Part shown: positions 1-7,986 of the stretch, piece by piece | How positions within the stretch are numbered: the first letter of the stretch is position 1 | Layout of the letters: every line of letters starts with the position of its first letter | NCBI GenBank assembly: GCA_013114725.1 | Contig: QCWD01000010.1 | Span: forward strand, 1 to 52,587 | Source: Nitrososphaeraceae archaeon | GTDB taxonomy: Archaea; Thermoproteota; Nitrososphaeria; Nitrososphaerales; Nitrososphaeraceae | Reading direction: 5' to 3' | DNA length: 52,587 nucleotides | Translations under genes and position numbers: made by a program | Notes under the pieces: model-generated | What the model was told of the DNA's origin: nothing | Databases searched by the model: none | The model's input: only the letters and a program-made list of their open reading frames with translations

Positions 1-1100
1 ACTTTTGTTTTTTCTTTTAAAGGATTAATTGTATCCAACCAGCAGGCTGAATCTGTAGTGTATGAGAAATCGCCAAGAGCTAATAAAAGGTCGATTTCTT
101 TTCCCTGTATATTTTTAATCGTACTTTTTGTATTGGAATTGCATCCAAAATCTCCGACTGCTGCAAAATTAAATCCCGTGTAAGGTTCTGTGTAATTAAT
201 GGATTTATAATAATCGCCATTTTTGGATGACTTTACTTCTTCCTCTTCATCTTTTGAGATTTTTTTATCTTTATCTTCATCTTCATCTTCTATAAATTTT
301 TTATAAAACTTTGATTTCTCAATCAGGGATTTTATATCTTTGAAATCAAGATCATCTAGATTTAGAAAATCTCTAGTTTGGACCTTCTTTACATCAAAGT
401 TGTTTCTGTCCTTGAAATCCTTGATTTTGGACTTTACATCAAAGTTGTTTCTGTCCTTGAAATCCTTGATTTTGGACTTTACATCAAAGTTGTTTCTGTC
501 CTTGTTTGTGAATTTCTTTACATCAAAGTTGTTTCTGTCCTTGAAATCCTTGATTTTGGACTTTACATCAAAATCATTGTCGTTGCTTTTGACCTTTTTT
601 ATCTTAAAGTCATCACGGTCTTTGAGATCCTTGCTTTTGACCTTTTTTATCTTAAAGTCATCACGGTCTTTGAGATCCTTGCTTTTGACCTTTTTTATCT
701 TAAAGTCATCACGGTCTTTGAGATCCTTGATTTTGGACTTTACATCAAAGTTGTTCCTGTCCTTGAAATCCTTGATCTTGGACTTCACATCAAAATCATT
801 GTCGTTGCTCTTGACCTTTTTTATCTTAAAGTCATCATGGTATCCAGAATCGGCGGTTGTAAACTCAAAATCTGCGCTTTTAAATTTTTGTAAATTGTTT
901 AAATAATCATAATTAAGATCGTCAAAAAGATCATAATATTGAATTTGCTCAGAGTAAACATTTTTATGATTATGAAAAATGCTAAATGTAACAATTAGAC
1001 TAATTCCAAAAACAAGTATAAAACTAAAAAAAAAGTTTTTTTCATTAGTATAAATCATATATAAATTTGCTATATTAAAGACATAAGAACTTTTTAACAT
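1..1100 (-). CDS. Membrane-anchored metallophosphoesterase with tandem-repeat stalk (3' end off the window)
   Basis: The reading frame is open from an ATG at 1100 to the left edge (366 complete codons, no stop), so the C-terminus is missing. Residues about 22-42 (FFFSFILVFGISLIVTF) form one hydrophobic signal-anchor helix. Then comes a Lys/Asp-rich tandem-repeat stalk, an acidic EDEDEDKDKK patch, and the start of a catalytic domain with AAVGDFGCNSNTKS and LLLALGDFSYTTDSACW. These match motifs I (GDxG) and II (GDxxY) of purple-acid-phosphatase-like metallophosphoesterases. The order of motifs matches the gene at 48417-49448 (ALGDLSN, SCWIDMFP), so the two are paralogues. Expected location is the outer face of the membrane. 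The substrate is unknown. The frame stays intact through the repeats, so this is a real gene; the opposite-strand frame is its shadow. Confidence 0.8.
   Translation of the reverse strand, partial: MLKSSYVFNIANLYMIYTNEKNFFFSFILVFGISLIVTFSIFHNHKNVYSEQIQYYDLFDDLNYDYLNNLQKFKSADFEFTTADSGYHDDFKIKKVKSNDNDFDVKSKIKDFKDRNNFDVKSKIKDLKDRDDFKIKKVKSKDLKDRDDFKIKKVKSKDLKDRDDFKIKKVKSNDNDFDVKSKIKDFKDRNNFDVKKFTNKDRNNFDVKSKIKDFKDRNNFDVKSKIKDFKDRNNFDVKKVQTRDFLNLDDLDFKDIKSLIEKSKFYKKFIEDEDEDKDKKISKDEEEEVKSSKNGDYYKSINYTEPYTGFNFAAVGDFGCNSNTKSTIKNIQGKEIDLLLALGDFSYTTDSACWLDTINPLKEKTK
379..843 (-). repeat. In-frame tandem repeat, about 11 units of 12-16 codons
   Basis: About eleven imperfect units encode FDVKSKIKDFKDRNN or FKIKKVKSKDLKDRDD variants. 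Neighbouring units are almost identical at the DNA level and interleave in two types, with shortened versions (KSNDND, KKFTNKDRNN). All units keep the frame of the phosphatase gene. The near identity suggests recent expansion or ongoing slippage and recombination. It probably forms a charged, extended stalk between membrane anchor and enzyme. Confidence 0.85.
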
Positions 1101-1187
1101 GACAATTCTGTGATTTTCGACTAGTGGATTTTTATTGTTTAATATTATATAACAAATTACTCTAAAATGAAAATGAAAATATAGATA

Positions 1188-1198
1188 TTTTTATAAAT
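1188..1198 (+). promoter_or_regulatory. TATA-like box upstream of ksgA
   Basis: An A/T element of TTTTTATAAAT type ends about 16 bases before the ATG at 1214. No Shine-Dalgarno-like purine run lies in between. This spacing fits an archaeal BRE/TATA promoter driving a leaderless or nearly leaderless transcript. Confidence 0.4.
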
Positions 1199-1213
1199 CT
1201 TTTTTCATAATCT

Positions 1214-2008
1214 ATGTCTAATATAGTATATGCAAAAAGACGTAAAATTTTGGGACAACATATCCTAATAGACGATAAAATCATAGAACGGATAATAAAA
1301 TATTGTAAAATTAACAAGGATGATGTTATTTGTGAGATGGGTTCAGGAACTGGAAAACTCACTAGAAGAATTGCTGAATTTGGAAATAAAGTTGAGTCAT
1401 ATGAGATAGATAGGAATTTTTTTGAAAATGTAAGAAAATTGGAAGATAAATTTGCAAATTTAAAAATTATAAATGAAGATTTATTAGATAATCAAAATAA
1501 AAATAAAGATTTTGATGTATTTATTTCCAATATCCCGTACTCAAAAAGTAAAGAAATTTTATTATGGCTGGCAACTAAAAAATTTCGCTGTGCTATTATT
1601 ATGGTACAAAAAGAATTTGCGGATAAATTAAAAATAACTTGCGGTGATCCAAACTATAGAGCAATATCAGCAATATGTCAATATCGATTCAATGTTGAAA
1701 AGTTATTTTCAGTAGGGAAAAATGCTTTTAACCCCGTTCCCAAAGTAGAATCACAAGTAATAAGATTATCACCTAGAAATAACGCAGATATAAATGACCA
1801 TAACATACTTTCCAACGATGATATTAAAAAAGTGAATTTGTTTTTTTCGGCAAAAAACAAGCTGCTATCGTATATAATTAAAAAATATAATATCAAATAT
1901 AATACAAAGATTATAAGAACGTATATCGAAAATAAAGCAAGGATAAAAGATCTAGAACCAGAGATCATTGTTAATCTAGCAAAAAATTGTGACATTGTGG
2001 TGAAATAG
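1214..2008 (+). CDS. ksgA: 16S rRNA adenine dimethyltransferase KsgA/Dim1
   Basis: 264 residues, the normal family length. It dimethylates the two adjacent adenines of the 3'-terminal helix 45 loop of small-subunit rRNA, using SAM, late in ribosome assembly. Visible motifs: LGQHILID (residues 13-20, the usual GQHFL), SAM-binding motif I EMGSGTGKLT (41-50), an acidic residue in ESYEID (motif II), and the catalytic NIPY (106-109, in place of N-L-P-Y), then the C-terminal helical domain. The ATG at 1214 sits just downstream of a TATA-like box. The stop overlaps the apparent beginning of the next methyltransferase frame, so the two are probably co-translated. Assignment is firm. Confidence 0.93.
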   Translation: MSNIVYAKRRKILGQHILIDDKIIERIIKYCKINKDDVICEMGSGTGKLTRRIAEFGNKVESYEIDRNFFENVRKLEDKFANLKIINEDLLDNQNKNKDFDVFISNIPYSKSKEILLWLATKKFRCAIIMVQKEFADKLKITCGDPNYRAISAICQYRFNVEKLFSVGKNAFNPVPKVESQVIRLSPRNNADINDHNILSNDDIKKVNLFFSAKNKLLSYIIKKYNIKYNTKIIRTYIENKARIKDLEPEIIVNLAKNCDIVVK

Positions 2009-2565
2009 AGATATACATTCCTGCAGAAGATAGTTTATTTTTAGTTGAAGAATTAAAAAAATACAAAGGCAAAAATGCATTAGAAATTGGTTGTGGTAGC
2101 GGGATAGTTTTAGAAATTCTTTTGGAAAATTTTAGTCTTGTTGTAGGAACGGATATTGATATGAATATATTTAAATATATAAAAGAAAAATTGCACGAAA
2201 ATGAATTTGAAAATAACATTCCACTAAAAAGGGAACGATTTTTAATATGTTGTGATTCAGTTTCAGCAATTACAAATTTAAAATTTGACTTGATTGTAAG
2301 CAATCCTCCATATTTACCCGATGATAAAGATATCAAAGATGCTACAATTTATGGGGGAAGAAAAGGTTTGGAAACACCATTAAAATTTATCAATGAATCA
2401 ATGAGGCTTATTAATACCCACGGAAAAATACTAGTAATAATATCATCTTTAGTTTCAATTGATGATTTTGAATCCCAGTTATTAAAATATGGAATCAAAT
2501 TTAAAATTGCGAAAATAAAAAATTTATTTTTTGAAAAGTTATTTTTATATGAAATTGAAAAATAG
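2005..2565 (+). CDS. HemK/PrmC-type protein N5-glutamine methyltransferase, no canonical start codon
   Basis: The frame encodes IYIPAEDSLFLVEELKK (the family's YEPAEDS N-terminus), EIGCGSG (SAM motif I), an acidic motif II (VVGTDID) and VSNPPYLP, the catalytic NPPY. Such proteins methylate the GGQ glutamine of release factor, in archaea together with a Trm112-type partner. The first ATG/GTG/TTG is the TTG at 2122, which lies after motif I and would give a useless 147-residue protein. Upstream, a stop at 1990 leaves only ATA at 2005 (overlapping the ksgA stop as ATAG) or nearby ATA/ATT codons as starts. From 2005 the product is 186 residues, normal for the short archaeal form. The start is inference; the family is clear. 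Confidence 0.75.
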   Translation: MEIYIPAEDSLFLVEELKKYKGKNALEIGCGSGIVLEILLENFSLVVGTDIDMNIFKYIKEKLHENEFENNIPLKRERFLICCDSVSAITNLKFDLIVSNPPYLPDDKDIKDATIYGGRKGLETPLKFINESMRLINTHGKILVIISSLVSIDDFESQLLKYGIKFKIAKIKNLFFEKLFLYEIEK

Positions 2566-2613
2566 CGTGACTTTAAAATAATAAAATAGAAATTCAGTGA
2601 GAATTTTATGAAA

Positions 2614-3669
2614 TTATTTTCTTAAAAGAAGTCCTGCTCTAGAAGCTATCTCATTTGCCATTTTGGATAATGAGGCATTACCGCCCAAGTCATATGTAAC
2701 ATATTTGTTTTCGTCAATAACATTTTCTGTGGCTTCAAAAATAGCTTTTGAAATGTCTTTTTCGCCTAAATAGTCCACCATCCACGCACCAGATAATATG
2801 GTTGCAACCGGATTGACTTTGTCCTGTCCGGCATATTTAGGAGCACTTCCATGAGCTGGTTCAAACATTGCATAATTATCACCATAATTTCCAGAATAAA
2901 CATTTCCGATAGAACCTACATGACCTGAAGCACATTCTGAAATTATATCCATAAATAAATTAGTGCTTAACAAAATACTATTATTAAATCGTTCAGGATT
3001 TTTTACCAATTGTTGGGTAACATTATCAATATAATATTCTTCTACATCAATGGAAGGATATTCTTTTTTAATTTTATCGACAACGGACATAAAAATTCCG
3101 TCTGTTTCCTTTAAAATATTTCGTTTCGTAATAGCAAAGATCTTGTTAAAAGATTTTTCCTTTGCCAATCTAAATCCTGTTTTAATAACTCGTTCACAAC
3201 CCAATCTAGTAATTTTTCTTATGGCCAGTGCTGCATCATCGTTTATTTTAAATTCTATACCAGTGTAAAGACCCTCAGTTGCTTCTCTAACACAAACAAA
3301 GTTAAGATTTACTTTTGAATTTTTGTATGTTTTAATCGGTCTGATATTAGAATGTAGTTGAAATCTCTGTCTGATGCTTACAGCGACACTTCTTGGTGCA
3401 TTAGGATTGGGAATCGTAGTGGTCGGTCCTTTAAAACATGCGTCACTATTTTCCAACATTTTCCAGACTTCTTCAGTTATATATGAATTTCCACCGTGTT
3501 TTTCCCAGAATTCAGACCCTGCATCAACTGCAATCAATTCTATACCACTGTTGCATGTTTTAAGTACGTTAGTCATTGCAGCGACCAGTTCCGGACCGGT
3601 TCCATCACCCTTAATAACGATAGCTCTTTTGTTACTTGACAAAGCTATGCGAAGGAAATAGTAATCCAA
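2614..3669 (-). CDS. Isocitrate / 3-isopropylmalate dehydrogenase family protein
   Basis: 351 residues. It is a decarboxylating beta-hydroxyacid dehydrogenase, with KGDGTGPE near the N-terminus, FKGPTTTIPNPNAPRSV, the substrate-binding arginines in RQRFQLHSNIRP, VREATEGLYTG, the ECASGHVGSIGN segment and FEPAHGSAPKYAGQDKVNP. These features recall archaeal isocitrate dehydrogenases at least as much as LeuB. Because leuC and leuD lie 5 kb away, isopropylmalate cannot be excluded as substrate. The TTG at 3669 gives the longest form; a TTG at 3642 (MSSNKRAIVIKGDG) fits the family N-terminus better. It follows S30e and a membrane protein on the same strand with a 22-base gap. Confidence 0.8.
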   Translation of the reverse strand: MDYYFLRIALSSNKRAIVIKGDGTGPELVAAMTNVLKTCNSGIELIAVDAGSEFWEKHGGNSYITEEVWKMLENSDACFKGPTTTIPNPNAPRSVAVSIRQRFQLHSNIRPIKTYKNSKVNLNFVCVREATEGLYTGIEFKINDDAALAIRKITRLGCERVIKTGFRLAKEKSFNKIFAITKRNILKETDGIFMSVVDKIKKEYPSIDVEEYYIDNVTQQLVKNPERFNNSILLSTNLFMDIISECASGHVGSIGNVYSGNYGDNYAMFEPAHGSAPKYAGQDKVNPVATILSGAWMVDYLGEKDISKAIFEATENVIDENKYVTYDLGGNASLSKMANEIASRAGLLLRK

Positions 3670-3691
3670 ATATAATTATTTTCATTTTCGG

Positions 3692-4267
3692 CTACTGTGA
3701 AAAATTACCCCGAGAGTGCATATCCATCTTTACAAGCATGGTTGAACTAAATGGTGGCATTTGTGTCAGATTTGAAACATTAATAAACTGGTCACCTTCA
3801 GAAAAATAAGAATAAGTTACATCATAATTAGTTAAATTATGAATTTCTTTGTTTATCATGCCTGTGGAATTTTCAATTACAGTAATAGTGTTATTCAGTG
3901 AATACAACTTTAGAAAATCATCCATTGTAACCCTTACCGGTCTGATGTATTCTACATGAAGTGTATCTCCGATTTCATCTGTATGAATTACATGAAGGCA
4001 TTGTTTGCCATCTTTGATGTTTTTACCAACATCGCTTGGAAGGTATTTCTGTACAGAATCTATGAAAATATGTACACGTGGATAAATATTAAAAGTATCA
4101 ACGTCATGTGCTTTCAAGCAAACATCTAATACTTTCGGTGGAGGGGTTATTTGCATCACGATGAATCCAAATAAAGTCGAGGCACCTATGATTATTGGAG
4201 GAATTAGCAATTGTTTTTTACTCATTCGTTTTCCTGGCTTTGTCCATCGTGGTTTTCTACTGGGCAT
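3692..4267 (-). CDS. Single-pass membrane protein of unknown function
   Basis: 191 residues. A basic N-terminus (MPSRKPRWTKPGKRMSKK) is followed by one hydrophobic helix at about residues 20-42, then a proline knee (ITPPPK) and an extracytoplasmic domain of about 145 residues. The domain has several N-glycosylation sequons (NNT, NST, NVS, NLT, NFS), which would suit the STT3 encoded in this window. No catalytic motif is recognisable. It lies between S30e and the dehydrogenase on the same strand, so co-transcription is likely. It is probably a conserved lineage-specific protein; function is not assigned. Confidence 0.75.
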   Translation of the reverse strand: MPSRKPRWTKPGKRMSKKQLLIPPIIIGASTLFGFIVMQITPPPKVLDVCLKAHDVDTFNIYPRVHIFIDSVQKYLPSDVGKNIKDGKQCLHVIHTDEIGDTLHVEYIRPVRVTMDDFLKLYSLNNTITVIENSTGMINKEIHNLTNYDVTYSYFSEGDQFINVSNLTQMPPFSSTMLVKMDMHSRGNFSQ

Positions 4268-4374
4268 GAATTAGCAACCTATAGAATAAATTGTATTATT
4301 ATCTTTTTGTTTATGCAAAACTACGGTAAACTAACACAGTAATTTCAGATAATTAATAAAAAATATGGATTTGA

Positions 4375-4551
4375 TTATCTTCTTCTTTTATCTTCTTTTC
4401 GTTGTCCTGGGCTTCTCTTTTTTTCAAATCTTTTTTCAAAATTGTTTTTATTTCGAAGTTTTGTGATTGGACTATCCCGTTCTCTTGGTTGAATTTTTGG
4501 TGTCTGTCCTCTAACTTTTCCAGCTTTTGTAAGTGATCCGTGAGTTGGCAT
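4375..4551 (-). CDS. rps30e: Small ribosomal subunit protein S30e
   Basis: A 58-residue protein starting [20 protein letters not shown], the hallmark N-terminus of archaeal and eukaryotic S30e, followed by a very basic tail ending KEDKRRR. S30e is a small RNA-binding protein of the 40S/30S body. Length and charge match the family. It starts a minus-strand run that continues into the membrane protein at 4267. The divergent promoter region of nadA lies upstream. Confidence 0.93.
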   Translation of the reverse strand: MPTHGSLTKAGKVRGQTPKIQPRERDSPITKLRNKNNFEKRFEKKRSPGQRKEDKRRR

Positions 4552-4629
4552 TAAATATACACTTACTTATAGTCATCTTATATACTTAATATATTTTAAT
4601 CACACTACTGGAAAAATCAAAGTATATAA

Positions 4630-4676
4630 GCAATGGTGGCAATGATTGCCCGTATATTATAAATTTTGGGCAATGG
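4630..4676 (+). promoter_or_regulatory. Inverted repeat around a TATA-like element before nadA
   Basis: ATTGCCC (4645-4651) and GGGCAAT (4668-4674) form a perfect 7-base inverted repeat. It encloses a TATA-like TATATTATAAAT element. The core GCAATGG recurs at 4630-4636 and 4670-4676. It lies 60-105 bases before the nadA ATG. An operator for NAD-biosynthesis control is an inference; S30e, divergent, could also be served. Confidence 0.35.
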
Positions 4677-4734
4677 TATCCTAGAATATACTAGTTTAAA
4701 TTTTAATTGATTGTTAATATTATTCAAAATACAG

Positions 4735-5691
4735 ATGATGAAAACGGAAAACGTGTTGATTTCAGTAAGAGATATTGAACAATTAAAACAAAAGAATGAT
4801 GCCGTAATTTTAGCACATAATTATCAGATTCCTGAAGTTCAAGATATTGCTGATTATATAGGCGATTCATTAGCATTATCAAAAAAAGCTGAAAAAACAT
4901 CTGCCAAGACTATTATCTTTTGCGGTGTTCATTTTATGGCAGAAACTGCCTCCATTATATGTCCAGATAAAAAAGTGTTGATTCCTGATCCAGAGGCAGG
5001 TTGTTCACTGGCATCTTCGATTAATTCGTATGAATTAGATAAATGGAAAAAGGAACATCCTAATGCGCTAGTAGTCAGTTATGTAAATACGACTGCAGAA
5101 GTAAAAGCATTGTCAGACTACTGCTGTACATCATCAAATGCAGTAAAGGTTGTCAATAGTATACCAAAAGATAGAGAGGTGTTATTCTTACCAGACATGT
5201 TTTTGGGAGCATATGTTGCTGAAATGACCAAAAGAGAAAATTTTTACATATGGCCTGGTGAATGTCATGTACATGCAGGAATACGTGCTGAAGAAATAAA
5301 TAATATGTTAAAGCAATACAAAAATGCAGATTTCTTAATACATCCAGAATGTAGCTGTACTTCAAATGCACTGTATCTTATGGCAAAGGGTGACTTAAAT
5401 AAAAATGGTCACATATTATCTACTGAAGGAATGATGAATCATGCAAGGAATTCAAATGCAGAGAAGTTTATAGTAGCCACTGAAACAGGAATTTTATATA
5501 GAATGCAAAAAGAAAACCCAAACAAAAGTTTTATTCCTATAAATGAGAATGCGGTATGTAAGTATATGAAAAAAATTACTATGGAAAAAGTGTACAATTC
5601 ATTAATAAATAACGTATATGAGGTCAAGGTACCAGAAGGAATTGCATCAAAAGCTAGGACACCTATTGAAAAAATGTTATCCATCTCATAA
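4735..5691 (+). CDS. nadA: Quinolinate synthase NadA
   Basis: Condenses iminoaspartate with dihydroxyacetone phosphate to quinolinate using a [4Fe-4S] cluster. From the ATG at 4735 the product is 318 residues; an upstream TTG at 4711 adds an unlikely hydrophobic octapeptide. The three cluster cysteines are visible in PDPEAGCSLA, WPGECHVHAG and ENAVCKYMKK. The substrate motifs AHNYQIPEVQ and FCGVHFMAETA are also present. The next gene is the aspartate dehydrogenase that would supply iminoaspartate; nadC sits at 42886-43752. An inverted repeat lies in its promoter region. Confidence 0.93.
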   Translation: MMKTENVLISVRDIEQLKQKNDAVILAHNYQIPEVQDIADYIGDSLALSKKAEKTSAKTIIFCGVHFMAETASIICPDKKVLIPDPEAGCSLASSINSYELDKWKKEHPNALVVSYVNTTAEVKALSDYCCTSSNAVKVVNSIPKDREVLFLPDMFLGAYVAEMTKRENFYIWPGECHVHAGIRAEEINNMLKQYKNADFLIHPECSCTSNALYLMAKGDLNKNGHILSTEGMMNHARNSNAEKFIVATETGILYRMQKENPNKSFIPINENAVCKYMKKITMEKVYNSLINNVYEVKVPEGIASKARTPIEKMLSIS

Positions 5692-5775
5692 AAATCATAA
5701 AACAAAAAGAATTTAGAATAATAGATAATAAAAGAAAATCACTGAATATTAAATAAGATACTAATGACTTAGAAT

Positions 5776-6609
5776 ATGAAAAATATATCAATTATTGGTT
5801 GTGGTGCTATAGGTACTGACCTCGCACTAGCTATAGATAAGGAAAACATAAAAAATGCGAAATTGGTTTCTGTTTTTGATAGCCAAAAAGAAAAAGGAGA
5901 AGGACTGGTAAAAAGATTAAAAAATAAATCTGTAACAAATTATACTGATTTTAAAAATTTTTACGGATCTCTAAAAAATGAAGCAGATGTTATTGTAGAA
6001 TGTGCTTCACAACAAGCAGTTAAAAATTATTTATTTGATTTATTAAAATTAAATAAAGAAATATTACTAATGAGTGTTGGTGCATTAGTAGACAAAAAGT
6101 TTTTATCAAATATTGAATTATCGGCAAAGGAACATAAATCAACAATTCACATACCAAGCGGGGCAATTGCAGGAATTGATGCCATCAAAAGTGTTAAAAA
6201 AGATATAAAAACAATAAACTTGACTACTACAAAGAATCCTCAATCTTTGTCTGGAGCACCTTTTATAGTCAACAATAAAATAGATATCAAGAAAATAAAA
6301 AACAGAAAGGTATTGTTCTCAGGTACTGCAGATCAAGCTGTAAAGTTATTTCCAGCCAACATAAATGTCGCTGCAATTTTAAGTCTATCAGGAATAGGAT
6401 TTAAAAAAACAACCGTAAACATAGTAGCGGACCCAAAGATAAAGATAAATCAGCATGAAATTAATGTGAAAGGAGATTTTGGAGAATTGTTGGTAACTAT
6501 AAAAAATAAACCAAGCAAGAGCAATCCAAAAACAAGCCATCTTGCGATTCTTTCAGCAATAGAATATCTTGATGGATTATGCAGAGACGGAATAAAAATA
6601 GGGACGTAG
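5776..6609 (+). CDS. nadX: L-aspartate dehydrogenase NadX
   Basis: 277 residues. An NAD(P)-dependent enzyme that oxidises L-aspartate to iminoaspartate for NadA, replacing the oxygen-dependent NadB oxidase. Seen: a Rossmann motif SIIGCGAIGTDLA at the N-terminus, ECASQQAVKNY, the IPSGAIAGIDAIK active-site loop, and TTTKNPQSLSGAPF. These are signatures of the aspartate dehydrogenase family. It starts 84 bases after nadA on the same strand, making a two-step iminoaspartate/quinolinate unit. The ATG at 5776 gives a complete N-terminus. Confidence 0.9.
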   Translation: MKNISIIGCGAIGTDLALAIDKENIKNAKLVSVFDSQKEKGEGLVKRLKNKSVTNYTDFKNFYGSLKNEADVIVECASQQAVKNYLFDLLKLNKEILLMSVGALVDKKFLSNIELSAKEHKSTIHIPSGAIAGIDAIKSVKKDIKTINLTTTKNPQSLSGAPFIVNNKIDIKKIKNRKVLFSGTADQAVKLFPANINVAAILSLSGIGFKKTTVNIVADPKIKINQHEINVKGDFGELLVTIKNKPSKSNPKTSHLAILSAIEYLDGLCRDGIKIGT

Positions 6610-6669
6610 ATAGGCACAAAAAAGGAAATAACAGTTATTATTAATATTACATGCAACAGGGGTTAAAAC

Positions 6670-7050
6670 ATGCTAAATAACATAATAGCCGTAATTGCAA
6701 TCTGTTGTATAGTGGTAGGAGGATTGTGGGGAATAGGAAATGTATTGAATCCAAATGAGGAGGATAGTTCCAAGTTCAATAATGGAGTTGTATTAATAGC
6801 TCAAAATAACGTTTTTAACAAAACTAATCCTGATATAATAGTTGAAAAAAACATTCCTAAAAAAATTAAAATTATAAACAAAGATTTTGTAAAACATGAT
6901 TTCATAGTCGATGAATTGCATATAAACACAGCCTATCTATCAACAGAACAGTCATTTACTACAGCAATAGCATCAAAAAATTCTACAAAATTTGAATATT
7001 ATTGTTCCTTGCATCCGCAGAAGATGAGAGGAAATATCATAATTCGGTAA
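6670..7050 (+). CDS. Membrane-anchored cupredoxin (type I copper protein)
   Basis: 126 residues. Residues 3-24 are a hydrophobic anchor or signal. The rest is one cupredoxin domain with the first copper histidine in VKHDFIVDE and the C-terminal ligand loop YYCSLHPQKMRG (Cys, His, Met), followed by the last beta strand (NIIIR). All four type I copper ligands appear present, so it should be a small extracytoplasmic electron carrier. Such proteins are abundant in ammonia-oxidising thaumarchaea, where copper carriers replace cytochrome c. Partner enzymes are not in this window. Confidence 0.85.
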   Translation: MLNNIIAVIAICCIVVGGLWGIGNVLNPNEEDSSKFNNGVVLIAQNNVFNKTNPDIIVEKNIPKKIKIINKDFVKHDFIVDELHINTAYLSTEQSFTTAIASKNSTKFEYYCSLHPQKMRGNIIIR

Positions 7051-7084
7051 CAGAGATGCTTACTAGAGATATAGTTATAAAATA

Positions 7085-7435
7085 TTGAATCAAAATAGAT
7101 TAGAAGAAAATTTAAATGAGTATCTACATAATTTAGGTTCCATGTTTTCATCATCAGGTGGAAATCCTGACTTAAAGAAGTATAAACAAATCGATATGAG
7201 AATAAGACAAACGGTGTTGGAGCGAGCAAAATACAGATGTCAAACTTGTTCGATAAAATTTACTCCCAACATACAACCCAAATTTCAACATGTTAACGGG
7301 TCCATAAAAGACAATAGACCTGTGAACTTGAAAGCATTATGTTCAACGTGTTTTAAATTGGTAGAAAAAAATGAAAGGGTTGACCCTTTAACCCGAGTCC
7401 AGAATATAATGAAAAAAGTTTTCAATAAAAAATAG
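7085..7435 (+). CDS. HNH-type zinc-finger nuclease-like protein
   Basis: 116 residues, from a TTG start. A helical N-terminus leads into RIRQTVLERAKYRCQTCSIKF, FQHVNGSIKDNRPVNLKALCSTC. This has the two CxxC zinc knuckles and a central H-V-N-G in the place of the HNH His-His/Asn core. The conserved N-L-x-x-L-C-x-x-C tail is typical of HNH proteins. Whether it cuts DNA is uncertain, because the usual DHI/DHH pair appears as QHVNG. It follows the cupredoxin gene by 34 bases. No restriction or mobile-element partner is nearby, so a stand-alone DNA-binding or repair role is possible. Confidence 0.65.
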   Translation: MNQNRLEENLNEYLHNLGSMFSSSGGNPDLKKYKQIDMRIRQTVLERAKYRCQTCSIKFTPNIQPKFQHVNGSIKDNRPVNLKALCSTCFKLVEKNERVDPLTRVQNIMKKVFNKK

Positions 7436-7450
7436 CATGGTTTTAAAATA

Positions 7451-7603
7451 CTAGTTTTTTGAAGTTAGAAACAACATCTTATGTTCATCGCAACAGAAAT
7501 GTTCTATTTTTAAAACTCCCCTATTTGAATCTCCTTCAATGTGAGGCCAATCTTCCTTTTCTGCAAATTCTTTACCACACAATCCACAAGTCAAATTCCC
7601 CAT
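7451..7603 (-). CDS. Mini zinc-binding protein, 50 residues
   Basis: ATG at 7603, stop at 7451, product of 50 residues. It starts MGNLTCGLCGKEF and has a second cluster FCCDEHKM. Together CxxC and CCxxH make a plausible single zinc site. The body is acidic and hydrophilic, with no membrane segment. The function is unknown; thaumarchaea encode many such short zinc proteins. It is divergent from the 59-residue zinc protein at 7807, with a GC-rich foldable segment between them. Confidence 0.6.
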   Translation of the reverse strand: MGNLTCGLCGKEFAEKEDWPHIEGDSNRGVLKIEHFCCDEHKMLFLTSKN

Positions 7604-7664
7604 TGGCAGTTAATAGAAATAGCATAGATAGTTTATTTAAACAAATATCTAAAATTGGTTCTGT

Positions 7665-7760
7665 AGAGGCCCGCCATGGCTAACAACATTCAGCGGACTG
7701 TTGTCCTTGCCGATATAGATTACAATTTCATTTGCCAATATCGACAACACTTCCTAATCC
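7665..7760 (+). ncRNA. GC-rich intergenic segment with two mutually exclusive hairpins
   Basis: The segment around 7665-7715 is about half G+C within AT-rich flanks. TGTTGT (7699-7704) can pair with ACAACA upstream (7683-7688, 10-base loop) or with an identical ACAACA downstream (7744-7749). The second option stacks on CGATAT/ATATCG (7711-7716 with 7738-7743) to give 12 pairs with a 6-base bulge. The alternatives exclude each other, as in a switch. Strand is uncertain because it lies between divergent small genes. It matches no RNA family I recognise. Confidence 0.3.
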
Positions 7761-7806
7761 ACCAGAAAGTCATATAATATTAATATACAGTGAATTTTAA
7801 AAAATT

Positions 7807-7986
7807 ATGATGACTGTAATATTACAATTGATATGCGATAATTGTAAAAAGGTGATATTGGAAAAAGAAGGAGAGGAAAATCTGTTAAATGAAAAGTTTC
7901 CAATCACAAAGGAAGAGGCCGAAATGATAGACAGGTACCATAGAGGACATGAATGTCATATAGAAGCTGTAGAGAAAACGAAGTAA
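7807..7986 (+). CDS. Mini zinc-binding protein, 59 residues
   Basis: ATG at 7807 (a second ATG follows immediately), stop at 7984-7986. The sequence has ICDNCKKV near the N-terminus and HRGHECHIE near the C-terminus, which gives CxxC plus H/C ligands for one zinc. The middle is strongly helical and charged (EEAEMIDRYH). No known family is recognised. It is too small for default gene callers but has consistent codon use. It is transcribed away from the 50-residue zinc protein at 7603. Confidence 0.6.
   Translation: MMTVILQLICDNCKKVILEKEGEENLLNEKFPITKEEAEMIDRYHRGHECHIEAVEKTK

Noticed and set aside
379-843. CRISPR-like periodicity
   Set aside because: The units are contiguous, in frame and coding; there are no unique spacers and no cas genes.
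340-906. Two overlapping plus-strand frames rich in Leu/Phe/Ser repeats
   Set aside because: They are antisense shadows of the tandem-repeat stalk encoded on the minus strand, whose frame continues into a phosphatase domain.
7459-7683. 74-residue plus-strand frame
   Set aside because: It lies opposite the 50-residue zinc protein (7451-7603), which has clear CxxC/CCxxH motifs.
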